Assembly: GCA_041398665.1 (NCBI GenBank)
Contig: JAWKUH010000013.1
Coordinates: 62,001-126,000, forward strand
Origin: Rohdeia sp041398665
GTDB taxonomy: Bacteria > Planctomycetota > UBA1135 > GCA-002686595
Reading direction: 5' to 3'
Length of the DNA: 64,000 bases
Below the pieces are notes generated by a model, which saw only the letters and a program-made list of their open reading frames with translations, searched no databases and was not told the DNA's origin. The position numbers and the translations under genes were made by a program. Below, piece after piece: positions 9,046 to 17,665 of the stretch; the first letter of the stretch is position 1, and every line of letters begins with the position of its first letter.

Positions 9046-9117
9046 GCGGGGCCCGCGGGGCCCTCCTCCTCGCGGAGTCCCTCGGAAGGTAGGATCGCGC
9101 GGGTCGTCCCCGCTCCC

Positions 9118-10794
9118 ATGCGACTCCCGCGCACCGCACCGACCTTCTCCGCACCGGGTTCTCCCGGGCGCGCCCGCTCGCGGCGCGGCGCGGCGCTGAT
9201 GATGGCGCTGCTCGTGCTGTTCATCCTGGTGCTCATCGTCGGTCAGATCAGCATCGGCACGAGCACCGACTACCGCACCGCGCGCAACGAGGTCCAGCTC
9301 TCGACCTTCGACCTCGCGATCGAGTCCGCGCTGCTGAAGTCGTTCGAGGACCTCAAGGACGACCTCGTCCAGGAGTCCCAGCAGCAACAGCAGAACGGGC
9401 TCCCCGGCACCGACCAGGTCGACAACTCGGGGACGCAGGGGATGTCCCAGTTGCCCGGCTTCAGCGACATCGTCGGCAACGCGATGAGCGGCGGCTCGGG
9501 CGGGCGTGTCGACTCGCGCCGCGACCTGTGGGCGCAGCCGCAGCGGACCAGCGAGTTCTCGCCGATCGAATTGCGCGTCCTGATCGTGCCGGAGAACAGC
9601 AAGTACAACGTGCTCACGATGCTGTCCGAGGATCCTGCGGAGGCACAGAAGGCCTACGACCGCGTGGTCCGGATCATCGACATGTTCCGCGAGGGTACGA
9701 GCGAGGACATCGAGAACTACGACGCGCAGGAGCTGGCGTCGCTCATGCGTGACTACCTCCAGCGGCGGGGGAGTTCGACGGTTCCGCGCCCCGACCTGTC
9801 GACCTACGACGAGGACGACTCGGACGTCTACCTGCCGGTTTCGATGCGCGAGTTCCTCGCGATCGACCTGTTCAAGCCGGAGTACTTCCGCGACTACCGC
9901 GACGACAACGGTCTCGTCGTCCACTCGCTGGCGTCGTTCCTCACGGTCAACTCGGCCGTCTGGACCAGACAGGAGATGCTCCAGGCGCGCGACGCCGAGG
10001 CCGGCGACGACACGAGCCTCGAGGACCAGGCCGGCGACCTCGCCAAGCAGTCGACGGGGAACGCGAACGGTTCCGGCGGCGAGACCTCGACGGTCGGCTT
10101 CGGCGGGGGCAGCTCGGGCGGGACGACGACGGCGACGTCGGGCGGGCAGCTGATCCAGAACGGCGGCCAGGGCGGACAGAGCGGACGCGGCGGCCAGAAC
10201 GGAGGCGGGTCGAGCAACGGTCGGCCGGACCAGGCCGCATCGACGCTGCTCCCCGGTGCGGTGAACCTCAACGTGGCACCCGCAGCCGTGCTGAAGGCGC
10301 TCTTCGAGGACCGCGACGTGCCCCCGCAGTTCTGGGACGAGGTCATCGCCTACCGCAACGAGGAGCCCGAGGAGGAGCCCGGCGCCTCGACCTCGTACGA
10401 GGAGGAGGAGGAGCCGATGCTCGACGAGTTCGGCGAACCGATCCCGGAGAACCAGATCTTCGAGTCGCCCAACACGATCAACCAGATCGAGGGCTGGGAC
10501 GGACTCGAGCCGATCGTCCGGACGGACCTCAAGCGCCACGTGACGGTGTCGAGCGACGTCTTCACGATCTACGTCACGGCGTGGATCTCCACCTCGGCGG
10601 ACCAGGACGTCGCGTCGTCGCGCGAGGAGCAGGAGCGCATGGAGCAGTCGCTCGGCAACCTCCGCCGCACCGTGGCGTGCACGGTCTGGCGCCGCGGCGA
10701 GGGCGAGGACGCGGAGATCGTCCCGCTCGTCCGTTGGGAGGTGCTCGACTACATGCCGTACGAGATCCTCGACTACCCCGAGGAAGGCCGCTGA
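9118..10794 (+). CDS. GspK-like general secretion pathway protein (minor pseudopilin)
   Basis: Encodes 558 residues. A type IV pilin-like N-terminal helix (GAALMMALLVLFILVLIVGQI, about 22-45) follows a basic SRRGAA segment where a prepilin peptidase would cut. This is the class of GspK, which caps the pseudopilus tip. The middle contains a Gln-rich stretch, an ELRVLIVPENSKYNVLTM strand pair, and a long Gly/Ser/Gln-rich low-complexity insert (about 320-375). After it comes a helix-hairpin-helix-like segment (LNVAPAAVLKALFED) that is characteristic of GspK. The C-terminus (TVACTVWRRGEG) is consistent with the family. It follows the secretin in the same orientation and probably shares its transcript. 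Confidence 0.8.
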   Translation: MRLPRTAPTFSAPGSPGRARSRRGAALMMALLVLFILVLIVGQISIGTSTDYRTARNEVQLSTFDLAIESALLKSFEDLKDDLVQESQQQQQNGLPGTDQVDNSGTQGMSQLPGFSDIVGNAMSGGSGGRVDSRRDLWAQPQRTSEFSPIELRVLIVPENSKYNVLTMLSEDPAEAQKAYDRVVRIIDMFREGTSEDIENYDAQELASLMRDYLQRRGSSTVPRPDLSTYDEDDSDVYLPVSMREFLAIDLFKPEYFRDYRDDNGLVVHSLASFLTVNSAVWTRQEMLQARDAEAGDDTSLEDQAGDLAKQSTGNANGSGGETSTVGFGGGSSGGTTTATSGGQLIQNGGQGGQSGRGGQNGGGSSNGRPDQAASTLLPGAVNLNVAPAAVLKALFEDRDVPPQFWDEVIAYRNEEPEEEPGASTSYEEEEEPMLDEFGEPIPENQIFESPNTINQIEGWDGLEPIVRTDLKRHVTVSSDVFTIYVTAWISTSADQDVASSREEQERMEQSLGNLRRTVACTVWRRGEGEDAEIVPLVRWEVLDYMPYEILDYPEEGR

Positions 10795-10795
10795 C

Positions 10796-12424
10796 GTGGG
10801 GCGGGCCGCGTCGTCGCGCGGTGACCGTCCGCGCGGACGGGGCGAGCGCCGCGCCGCTGCGTTCGACCCGCTCGAGGTCGAGGTCTTCGGCCACCTCTTC
10901 GCGTCGCTGTGCGAGGAGATGGGAGCGGTCCTGGTGCGCGCCGCCTTCTCGGCCAACATCGTCGAGCGCCGCGACTTCTCGTGCGCGCTGTTCGACGGCG
11001 CGGGTCGGCTCGTCGCGCAGGCCGCGCACCTCCCCGTCCACCTCGGCGCCGCGCGCGCGAGCGTCGAGGCCGTGCTCGGTCGTGCCGGCACTCGCGGACG
11101 CGGCCTTCGTCGCGGCGACGTGTGGTTGCTCAACGACCCCTTCGCCGGCGGTTCGCACCTGCCCGACCTGACGCTGGTCGCGCCGGTGTTCCTCGGGAGC
11201 GGCGACGCCCCCGACTTCCTGCTCGTCGACCGCGCGCACCACGCCGACGTCGGCGGTCCGTTCCCGGGTTCGATGGGGCCGGCGCCGGACGCGTACTGGG
11301 AGGGTCTCCGCATCCCGCCGGTCCGACTCGCCCGGGACGGCGAGGTCGACGCGGACGTGCTCGACCTGTTCCTCGCCAACGTCCGCGTCCCGACGGAGCG
11401 TCGCGGCGACCTCCTGGCGCAGCGCGCGGCGCTCGCGCTCGGCGAGTCGCGTCTGCGAGCCCTCGCGGAGGAGTACGGCGCGGACGTGCTCCGGCGGCGC
11501 GCGGACGGACAGATCGCCTGGACCGCCGAGCTCGCCGCGCGTGCGATCGGGAAGCTCGCCGACGGTCGCGGCTCGGCGCGCGACACGATCGAACTCGCGA
11601 ACGGCGGCGGCGTCGAGCTGTGCGCGGACGTCGAGGTCCGCGGCGAGCGCCTCGAGATCGACCTCACCCGCTGCGGCGACCAGGTCGCGGCCCCGCTCAA
11701 CGCGCCGCGCGCGGTGGCGGAGTCCGCCGTCTTCTACGTCGTGCGCCTGCTCCTGACCGAGGACACGCCGACGAACCACGGCGTGCTCGCGCCGCTGCGT
11801 CTCACCACGCGACCGGGCTCGGTCGTCGACGCCGTCGCCCCGGCCGCCGTCGCGGCGGGCAACACGGAGACGAGCCAGCGCCTCGTCGACGTCCTCGTCG
11901 CGGCGCTCGGGCCGCTCGTCCGCGACGGACTGCCCGCGCCGAGCAACGGCTCGATGAGCAACCTGTCCTTCGGCTCCGGCCGCGGCGCGTCGGAGTCGTT
12001 CACGCACTACGAGACCCACGGCGGCGGTGCGGGCGCGGGTCCGTCGGGCGACGGCGAGAGCGGCATCCACTGCCACATGACGAACACGCGCAACACGCCG
12101 ATCGAGTCGATCGAGCGCGAGATGCCCGTGCGGATCCTGCGCACCACGCTGCGTCGCGGTTCGGGCGGCGACGGCGCCCGTCGAGGCGGCGACGGGATCG
12201 AGAAGGAGATCGAGTTCGACGAGCCCGTCCGCGTGAGTTGGCTCAGCGGGAGGCGGACGAAGGGCCCCGCGGGTGCGCGCGGGGGCGGCGCGGGCGAACC
12301 GGGCTCGGCCCGCGTCTCGGTCGGCGCGACCGTGCGCGAGCTCGAACCCCAGGACAGCGCGGAACTGCCGCGCGGCGCGCGGATCGAGGTGCGCACACCC
12401 GGCGGCGGGGGCTTCGAGCGCTGA
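10796..12424 (+). CDS. Hydantoinase B/oxoprolinase-family protein (HyuB-like)
   Basis: Encodes 542 residues with a GTG start one base after the upstream stop, so it is translationally close to the GspK-like gene. The family hallmarks are clear: FDPLEVEVFGHLF, NIVERRDFSCALFD, GDVWLLNDPFAGGSHLPD, a Gly-rich C-terminal region and IRTTL-like RILRTTLRRGSGG, ending in VRTPGGGGFER. HyuB proteins are usually the beta subunit of ATP-dependent N-methylhydantoinase, 5-oxoprolinase or acetone/acetophenone carboxylases and work with a HyuA partner. No HyuA is in the window, so the substrate cannot be stated and the partner may be elsewhere. Functional linkage to the secretion genes is not implied by the family. 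Confidence 0.88.
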   Translation: MGRAASSRGDRPRGRGERRAAAFDPLEVEVFGHLFASLCEEMGAVLVRAAFSANIVERRDFSCALFDGAGRLVAQAAHLPVHLGAARASVEAVLGRAGTRGRGLRRGDVWLLNDPFAGGSHLPDLTLVAPVFLGSGDAPDFLLVDRAHHADVGGPFPGSMGPAPDAYWEGLRIPPVRLARDGEVDADVLDLFLANVRVPTERRGDLLAQRAALALGESRLRALAEEYGADVLRRRADGQIAWTAELAARAIGKLADGRGSARDTIELANGGGVELCADVEVRGERLEIDLTRCGDQVAAPLNAPRAVAESAVFYVVRLLLTEDTPTNHGVLAPLRLTTRPGSVVDAVAPAAVAAGNTETSQRLVDVLVAALGPLVRDGLPAPSNGSMSNLSFGSGRGASESFTHYETHGGGAGAGPSGDGESGIHCHMTNTRNTPIESIEREMPVRILRTTLRRGSGGDGARRGGDGIEKEIEFDEPVRVSWLSGRRTKGPAGARGGGAGEPGSARVSVGATVRELEPQDSAELPRGARIEVRTPGGGGFER

Positions 12425-12541
12425 CCCGCGCGTCGCCGCTCGCCCTCGGTTCGGCCGCGGCGCGCGCATCCCTTTTTCCTTGAGGGTCCCGGGGGAGGAG
12501 TCGAGAATCGCGCCCCTCCGCCGCGGAGCGACCCCCACGAC

Positions 12542-13825
12542 ATGCCTTCTCTCTCACTCTTCGGTGCCCAATGGGGCGATGAGGGCAAGGGCAAGGTCAT
12601 CGACCACCTCGCGGACGAGGTCGACTACGTCGTCCGCTACCAGGGCGGTTCGAACGCCGGACACACCGTCGTCGTCGGCGACGAGAAGTACGTCCTGCAC
12701 CTCATCCCGTCGGGCGTGCTGCACCCGGGCAAGGTCAACGCGATCGCGAACGGCGTCGCGGTCGACCCGGCGCAGCTCGTGAAGGAGATCGACGGGCTCG
12801 TCGCGCGCGGCATCGCCGTCGATCCGACGAACCTCCGCGTCTCGGCACGCGCCCACGTCATCCTCGAGCACCATCGCGGCTTCGACCGCCTCGCCGAGAA
12901 GCTGCGCGGAGCCGATCGCATCGGGACGACGGGCCGCGGCATCGGGCCGGCCTACGCCGACAAGGCGGCGCGCAGCGGACTGCGCATGGCCGACCTGCTC
13001 GACCGCGACGTGCTCGCCGCGCGCCTCGCGTCGGCGCTGCGCGAGAAGAACGCGATCCGCCACGACCTCGCGGGCGAGGGCGCGATCGACTTCGACGAGC
13101 AGATGCAGGTGTGCACGGAGCTCGCGACGCGGCTCGCACCCTTCGTCGGCGACGTCGGCAAGGAACTGCGCGAGGCCTACGCCGCGGGACGCTCGATCCT
13201 GTTCGAGGCGGCCCAGGGCGTGATGCTCGACATCGACCACGGGACGTACCCGTTCGTCACCTCGTCGAACACGGGCGTCGGCGGCATCTCCGCCGGCACG
13301 GGCGTCCCGCCGACGATGCTCGACCGCGCGGTCGGCATCGCCAAGGCGTACTGCACGCGCGTCGGAGAAGGACCCTTCCCGAGCGAGGACCTCGGCGCCG
13401 ACGGCGAACGCCTCCGCCAGGTCGGTCGCGAGTTCGGCGCGACGACGGGCCGCCCGCGGCGCTGCGGTTGGCTCGACCTCGTCGCCCTCCGCTACGCCCT
13501 CGAGCTCAACGGCGCCGGCGGCCTCGTCATGACGAAGCTCGACGGCCTCTCCGGATTCGAGCGGATCCCCGTCGGCGTCGCCTACGAGGTCCGCGGTCGT
13601 CGCACGGAGGACTACCCGGCCGCCGCGGCCACGCTCGACGGTGTCGAGGTCCGCTACGATTCCCTCCCGGGCTGGAACGAGGACATCTCGGCGGTCCGCG
13701 ACTTCGACGAACTCCCCCGTGCCGCGCGCGACTACGTGCACTTCGTGGAGGAGCGCGTCGGCGTCCCGATCGTGATGGTCTCGGTCGGCCCCGGGCGCGA
13801 CCAGGTGATCTCGCGCGGTCTGTGA
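12542..13825 (+). CDS. purA: Adenylosuccinate synthetase
   Basis: A 427-residue GTP-dependent ligase joining IMP and aspartate in the first committed step of AMP synthesis. The N-terminal P-loop variant GAQWGDEGKGKVID is diagnostic, with Asp and His (NAGHTV) acting in catalysis. Further motifs are GTTGRGIGPAYADKAAR (IMP binding), FEAAQGVMLDIDHGTYPFVTSSN and the C-terminal RPRRCGWLDLVALRYA. Length is normal and no key residue is missing. It begins a same-strand series with uppS, cdsA, phoH-like and ybeY genes, though a 137-base gap separates it from uppS. Confidence 0.98.
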   Translation: MPSLSLFGAQWGDEGKGKVIDHLADEVDYVVRYQGGSNAGHTVVVGDEKYVLHLIPSGVLHPGKVNAIANGVAVDPAQLVKEIDGLVARGIAVDPTNLRVSARAHVILEHHRGFDRLAEKLRGADRIGTTGRGIGPAYADKAARSGLRMADLLDRDVLAARLASALREKNAIRHDLAGEGAIDFDEQMQVCTELATRLAPFVGDVGKELREAYAAGRSILFEAAQGVMLDIDHGTYPFVTSSNTGVGGISAGTGVPPTMLDRAVGIAKAYCTRVGEGPFPSEDLGADGERLRQVGREFGATTGRPRRCGWLDLVALRYALELNGAGGLVMTKLDGLSGFERIPVGVAYEVRGRRTEDYPAAAATLDGVEVRYDSLPGWNEDISAVRDFDELPRAARDYVHFVEERVGVPIVMVSVGPGRDQVISRGL

Positions 13826-13962
13826 CGTCGGTGCGGCCGTCTCGCGGCAGCCGCGCCCCGTCGCAGGCACCACCGACGACCACCGCCGCCGATCTCCGCC
13901 GCGTCGCACGCGCGCGGCGAACGGTCGCGCGCTCCACACCGGACTCCCGGGCCGGACCCGCC

Positions 13963-14778
13963 ATGCAGAGCCCCGACGACGCACGAAGCACCGACGAGTC
14001 GCGCGACCGCGCGGCGGGTCCGGTCGTGCGCCGTCCCGACCTCGGCGGACCGTTCCCCGAGAACGTCGCGATCATCATGGACGGCAACGGTCGCTGGGCC
14101 CAGGGCAAGGGTCTGCGCCGCGTGTTCGGTCACCGCCGCGGCGCGAACGCCGTGCGCGAGATCACGACGGCCTGCGCCGAGATGGGCATGGCGAGCCTGA
14201 CGCTCTACGCCTTCTCCGTCGAGAACTGGCGCCGGCCCGAGCGCGAGGTGCGCTACCTCATGCGACTGCTCGAGCGCTACCTCGTCGACGAGCGCCCGAC
14301 GCTGATGCGCAACGGCATCCGTCTGCGCGGCATGGGACGCCTCGCCGACCTGCCGGAGGGTGCTCTCCGGACGCTGCGCGCGACCGAGGAGATGACGGCC
14401 GGGAACGGCGGCATGACGCTCAGGCTGGCGCTGTCCTACGGCGCTCGGACCGAGATCGCGGACGCGCTCCGATCCGCGACGCGGGCCGCGCTCGCCGGCG
14501 AGCTGCGCCCGGAGGACGTCGACGAGGAGACCCTGCGCCGCTACCTCTACGACCCCGAGACGCGCGACCCCGACCTCGTCATCCGCACGGCGGGGGAGTT
14601 CCGACTCAGCAACTTCCTGCTCTGGCAGTCCTCGTACGCCGAGTTCTACGCCTGCGACGTGTGCTGGCCCGACTTCGGTCGGAAGCAGCTCATGGAGGCG
14701 TTGCGCGCGTACGCCGGCCGCGTGCGCAAGTTCGGCGGACTCGTGAAGGACCGCGACGCGAGCCGTGCGAACGCCTGA
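13963..14778 (+). CDS. uppS: Isoprenyl transferase (undecaprenyl diphosphate synthase family)
   Basis: A 271-residue cis-prenyltransferase that extends farnesyl diphosphate with isopentenyl diphosphate to the C55 carrier lipid for peptidoglycan and O-antigen synthesis. The active-site segment is IIMDGNGRWAQGKG with catalytic Asp40, then GHRRGANAVREI, TLYAFSVENWRRP and the C-terminal DPDLVIRTAGEFRLSNFLLW. An N-terminal extension of about 30 residues before the core is disordered-looking. The ATG at 13963 is the likely start; a longer upstream frame overlaps purA in another register. It lies next to cdsA, as in many bacteria. Confidence 0.96.
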   Translation: MQSPDDARSTDESRDRAAGPVVRRPDLGGPFPENVAIIMDGNGRWAQGKGLRRVFGHRRGANAVREITTACAEMGMASLTLYAFSVENWRRPEREVRYLMRLLERYLVDERPTLMRNGIRLRGMGRLADLPEGALRTLRATEEMTAGNGGMTLRLALSYGARTEIADALRSATRAALAGELRPEDVDEETLRRYLYDPETRDPDLVIRTAGEFRLSNFLLWQSSYAEFYACDVCWPDFGRKQLMEALRAYAGRVRKFGGLVKDRDASRANA

Positions 14779-14814
14779 TCGCCCGAAGGGCTTCCGCCGC
14801 CGCGGCTCCACGCG

Positions 14815-15636
14815 ATGACGTCGAAGAGAGCACGCGCGATCCTCGTCCGCACCGCGACCGGCGCGTCGTTGGCGGGCGTGCTGGCGCTCGTCCTGTGGGT
14901 CACCGCGGTGGTCGACCGCTCGTGGCCGGTGCTCGCGATCGGCGCGGCGCTCGCGCTCGGCCTCGTCGTCGAGTTCGGACGGATGGGGGCGTGGGCGGGA
15001 CGGCGCGTGACGGCTCCGGGTCTGGCCGCGCTCGGCGTCGCGATCGCGGCGCTCGCGACCGCGGACGGTCGAGCCTTCGCGTACCCCCTCGCGTTCGCGG
15101 TCGCCCTCGTCGTCGCCGTTGCGGTGCGGTCGCGCGGCGCGCTCGGCGTCGCGACCGCGGCGACGTGGATCACCGTGCCGCTGCCCGCACTCGCGCTCGT
15201 GTGGGACGTCTACGGACAGGGCGGACTCGTCGCCCTCGTCGTGCTCAGCAAGATCGGCGACGTCGCCGGCTACTACGGCGGCAACGCGTTCGGGAAGCAC
15301 CACCCCTTCCCGCAGCTCAGTCCGGGCAAGACCACGGAGGGCTGCGTCGCGTCGTTCCTCGCGGGGTGCGCCGCGGGACCGCTGTGCGGAGCGCTCGGAC
15401 TCGTCGACGGCGCGTTCGGCCTACCGGCACTCGTACTCGCCGGTGCGGTCGTCAACCTCGCGGCACAGGCGGGCGACCTGCTCGAGAGTCGGGTGAAGCG
15501 TCGGGCCGGGGTCAAGGACTCGAGCACCTGGCTCGGAGCCTCGGGAGGCCTGCTCGACGTCACGGACAGCCTTCTCGTCACGGTTCCGGTCGCGCTCGCG
15601 ACCTGGCCGTTCCTATGCTCGGCGGTCGCCCGATAG
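14815..15636 (+). CDS. cdsA: Phosphatidate cytidylyltransferase (CdsA)
   Basis: A 273-residue integral membrane protein making CDP-diacylglycerol from phosphatidate and CTP, the precursor of all phospholipids. Several hydrophobic segments are followed by the CDS region: SKIGDVAGYYGGNAFGKHHP, LSPGKTTEGCVASF and the end signature SRVKRRAGVKDSSTWLGASGG then LLDVTDSLL. In the usual consensus the last part reads HGGxxDRxDS; here the His is Ser and the Arg is Val, while the K-R, K-D and terminal Asp residues are kept. Placement between uppS and the phoH-like gene supports the call. The end overlaps the next gene. Confidence 0.93.
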   Translation: MTSKRARAILVRTATGASLAGVLALVLWVTAVVDRSWPVLAIGAALALGLVVEFGRMGAWAGRRVTAPGLAALGVAIAALATADGRAFAYPLAFAVALVVAVAVRSRGALGVATAATWITVPLPALALVWDVYGQGGLVALVVLSKIGDVAGYYGGNAFGKHHPFPQLSPGKTTEGCVASFLAGCAAGPLCGALGLVDGAFGLPALVLAGAVVNLAAQAGDLLESRVKRRAGVKDSSTWLGASGGLLDVTDSLLVTVPVALATWPFLCSAVAR

Positions 15637-16709
15637 GCCGACCCATCCACGTGCACTCCATCACCATCCCGCTGCGCTCGAACGACGAGGCGATCCTCGT
15701 CCTCGGACCCTACGACCGCAACGCCAAGCTCCTCCGCCAGAACTTCGACATCGAGGTCTTCGCACGCGCGGGGAACCTCCGGCTCGAGGGCCCGGAGGAG
15801 CACGTCGTCGAGGCGGCGGCGCGCATCGAGCACCTGCTCGGCAAGCACCGCAAGGGTCGCCAGCTCGACGCGCGGCAGATCGAGGAGATCCTGATCGGCG
15901 ACGGCATGCCGCCGTCCGCGGTCGAAGCGCGTCCGCAGGCGCCGAGCTACGCGACGCAGCGGGACGACGAGCGCCGTCCCATCGACCGCCGCGTCGGCGA
16001 AGGTGTGCGCAGGACGTCGTACGAACCGCGCACGAACCTCCACAACCTCCGCGTGCGCGCGGTCGAGGCGCGGACGCAGAACCAGCGGCTCTACCTCGAG
16101 GCGATCGAGCGCAACTCGCTCGTGTTCGGCGCAGGCGCGGCGGGCAGCGGCAAGACCTTCCTCGCCGCAGCGGCCGGCGTGCGCGCGTTGCGCGCGGGCA
16201 CCGTGCGCCGGCTGATCGTCACGCGCCCCGTCGTCGAGGCGGGCGAGCGTCTCGGCTTCCTGCCGGGCGACCTCCAGGCCAAGCTCAACCCGTACATCCG
16301 TCCGATCTACGACGCGCTCTACGAGCTGATCTCCTTCGAGGAGGTGCACCGACTCGAGGACGCCGGCGTCATCGAGATCGCGCCGCTCGCGTACATGCGC
16401 GGACGCACGTTGTCGCACGCCATGGTGATCCTCGACGAGGCGCAGAACACGACCGTCGAGCAGATGAAGATGTTCCTCACGCGCCTCGGCGAGGGAGCGC
16501 GCATGGTCGTGACCGGTGACCCGAGCCAGTCCGACCTCGACGGTCGTCAGCGCAGCGGACTCGGCGACGCCGTTCGTCGACTCCGTGGGTTCGCCGACGT
16601 CGCCGTGGTCGAGTTCGGGCCGCGCGACATCGTCCGGCACCCGCTCGTCGAGAAGATCGTGCAGGCCTACGAAGGTCCCGCTCGGGACGCCGACGACCAA
16701 CGGCCGTGA
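15615..16709 (+). CDS. ybeZ: PhoH family ATPase (YbeZ)
   Basis: A 364-residue P-loop protein. An N-terminal KH-like domain (about 15-90) is followed by a linker and the PhoH ATPase core. That core has Walker A GAAGSGKTFLAAAAG, a conserved RLIVTRPVVEAGERLGFLPGD, Walker B-like AMVILDEAQNTTVEQMKMFLTRLGEG and VTGDPSQSDL. PhoH/YbeZ proteins partner with YbeY in ribosome maturation and quality control, and ybeY follows directly with a 4-base overlap. The ATG at 15615 lies inside the 3' end of cdsA; a GTG at 15651, after the cdsA stop, would remove 12 residues and is also possible. Confidence 0.95.
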   Translation: MLGGRPIGRPIHVHSITIPLRSNDEAILVLGPYDRNAKLLRQNFDIEVFARAGNLRLEGPEEHVVEAAARIEHLLGKHRKGRQLDARQIEEILIGDGMPPSAVEARPQAPSYATQRDDERRPIDRRVGEGVRRTSYEPRTNLHNLRVRAVEARTQNQRLYLEAIERNSLVFGAGAAGSGKTFLAAAAGVRALRAGTVRRLIVTRPVVEAGERLGFLPGDLQAKLNPYIRPIYDALYELISFEEVHRLEDAGVIEIAPLAYMRGRTLSHAMVILDEAQNTTVEQMKMFLTRLGEGARMVVTGDPSQSDLDGRQRSGLGDAVRRLRGFADVAVVEFGPRDIVRHPLVEKIVQAYEGPARDADDQRP

Positions 16710-17173
16710 CGCTCTGGATCGACTGGCGCGTGGATCCGCCCGAGGGTGTGGACGACGCGCTCGTCGCACGCTGCGTCGACGCCGCGCTGACCGAGGGCGG
16801 CCGAGCGGGGACGCCGCTGAGCGTCGTGTTCGTCGACGACGACACGCTCGCGCGCCTGCACGGGGAGACGCTCGGCGATCCGTCGCCGACCGACGTCATG
16901 AGCTTCGACCTCTCCGACGAGTTCGAGCCGACGCATCCGCCGTCGCCGCAGGGTGAAGTCGTCGTGAGCGTGGATCGCGCTCGCGACGTCGCGTCGCGCC
17001 GCTCCGTTTCCCCGGCGCGGGAAACGTGTCTCTACGTCGTGCACGGTGTGCTCCACCTGTGCGGTCACGACGACCACGACGACGCGGACCGCGCACGCAT
17101 GCGGCGTGCGGAAGCCGTGGTGATGCGCTCGCTCGGCTTCGACGACGACCCGTCGCCGCACGACGCGGACTGA
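16706..17173 (+). CDS. ybeY: Endoribonuclease YbeY (16S rRNA maturation factor)
   Basis: A 155-residue single-strand metalloendonuclease acting in 16S rRNA 3'-end processing and ribosome quality control. The GTG start overlaps the stop of the PhoH-like gene (GTGA), indicating translational coupling. Core motifs are VVFVDDDTLARLHGETLGDPSPTDVMSF and the zinc site HGVLHLCGHDDHDDADR. The usual site is HGxLHLxGYDH; here the Tyr is His and the third His is one residue later (GHDDH), a small variation to note. The C-terminal helix EAVVMRSLGF is typical. It is the last gene of the uppS-cdsA-ybeZ-ybeY cluster. Confidence 0.94.
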   Translation: MTLWIDWRVDPPEGVDDALVARCVDAALTEGGRAGTPLSVVFVDDDTLARLHGETLGDPSPTDVMSFDLSDEFEPTHPPSPQGEVVVSVDRARDVASRRSVSPARETCLYVVHGVLHLCGHDDHDDADRARMRRAEAVVMRSLGFDDDPSPHDAD

Positions 17174-17665
17174 CGAAGTCGGCGTCGAATCGCACTCTTC
17201 GCGCGCGATCTCGCGTCACGCGCGGATCGAGACGAACGACGTCGTGCGTCGGTGACGCGACACGTCGTGTCGCCGCACCGTGCGCCACGTAACGACCGTC
17301 GTGCGCGTCGTCCGACTCCTTCACGGTGACGTCGCAAGACGCCGCGCGAACCGTGCGGACCTCCTGCTCCATCCCGCGCGTGCAAAATTGCTTGCGCGGA
17401 GAACGCCGCGGGGGGCACCGTGATGCGACTGGAGGAGTCACGGCGTGCAACCGTCCAACTTCCGACGCGTCCCTCGCGGTCGCGTCGACCGGGTCGCGGG
17501 CAGAGGCCGCGGCGGGGCCGAGCCCCGCTCGCAGCGGTGCGGCTCGCTCGCGTGCACGCCCGAACCCTCGGTCCGGACGACGCCCGCCGACGCGGGCGCC
17601 GCTGCACCGGTCACGACCGGTGCGTCGGTGCCGGACCTCCGCTCCCCGTGCCGTGGGCGTGCTGC
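17174..17665. other. Intergenic region before the sigma-factor gene
   Basis: About 490 bases with no convincing gene; an open frame joins the sigma gene from 17420 but its translation is arginine-rich noise. The only AT-rich spot, about 17380-17397 (GTGCAAAATTGCTTGCG), contains the small inverted repeat GCAA-AA-TTGC and could be part of a promoter or an operator for the sigma gene. Confidence 0.4.

Noticed and set aside
6757..11700. A 1647-codon minus-strand open frame
   Set aside because: Only its last 209 codons (the methyltransferase from 7386) are coding; the rest is antisense to the secretin, GspK-like and HyuB-like genes.
10796..12424. Calling the HyuB-like gene 5-oxoprolinase or acetone carboxylase subunit
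   Set aside because: No HyuA partner or other context; the family label is as far as the sequence allows.
17420..17665. In-frame N-terminal extension of the sigma factor
   Set aside because: Arg/Pro-rich, no sigma-region similarity and codon use unlike coding DNA; the ATG at 17666 or a GTG near 17872 is more plausible.
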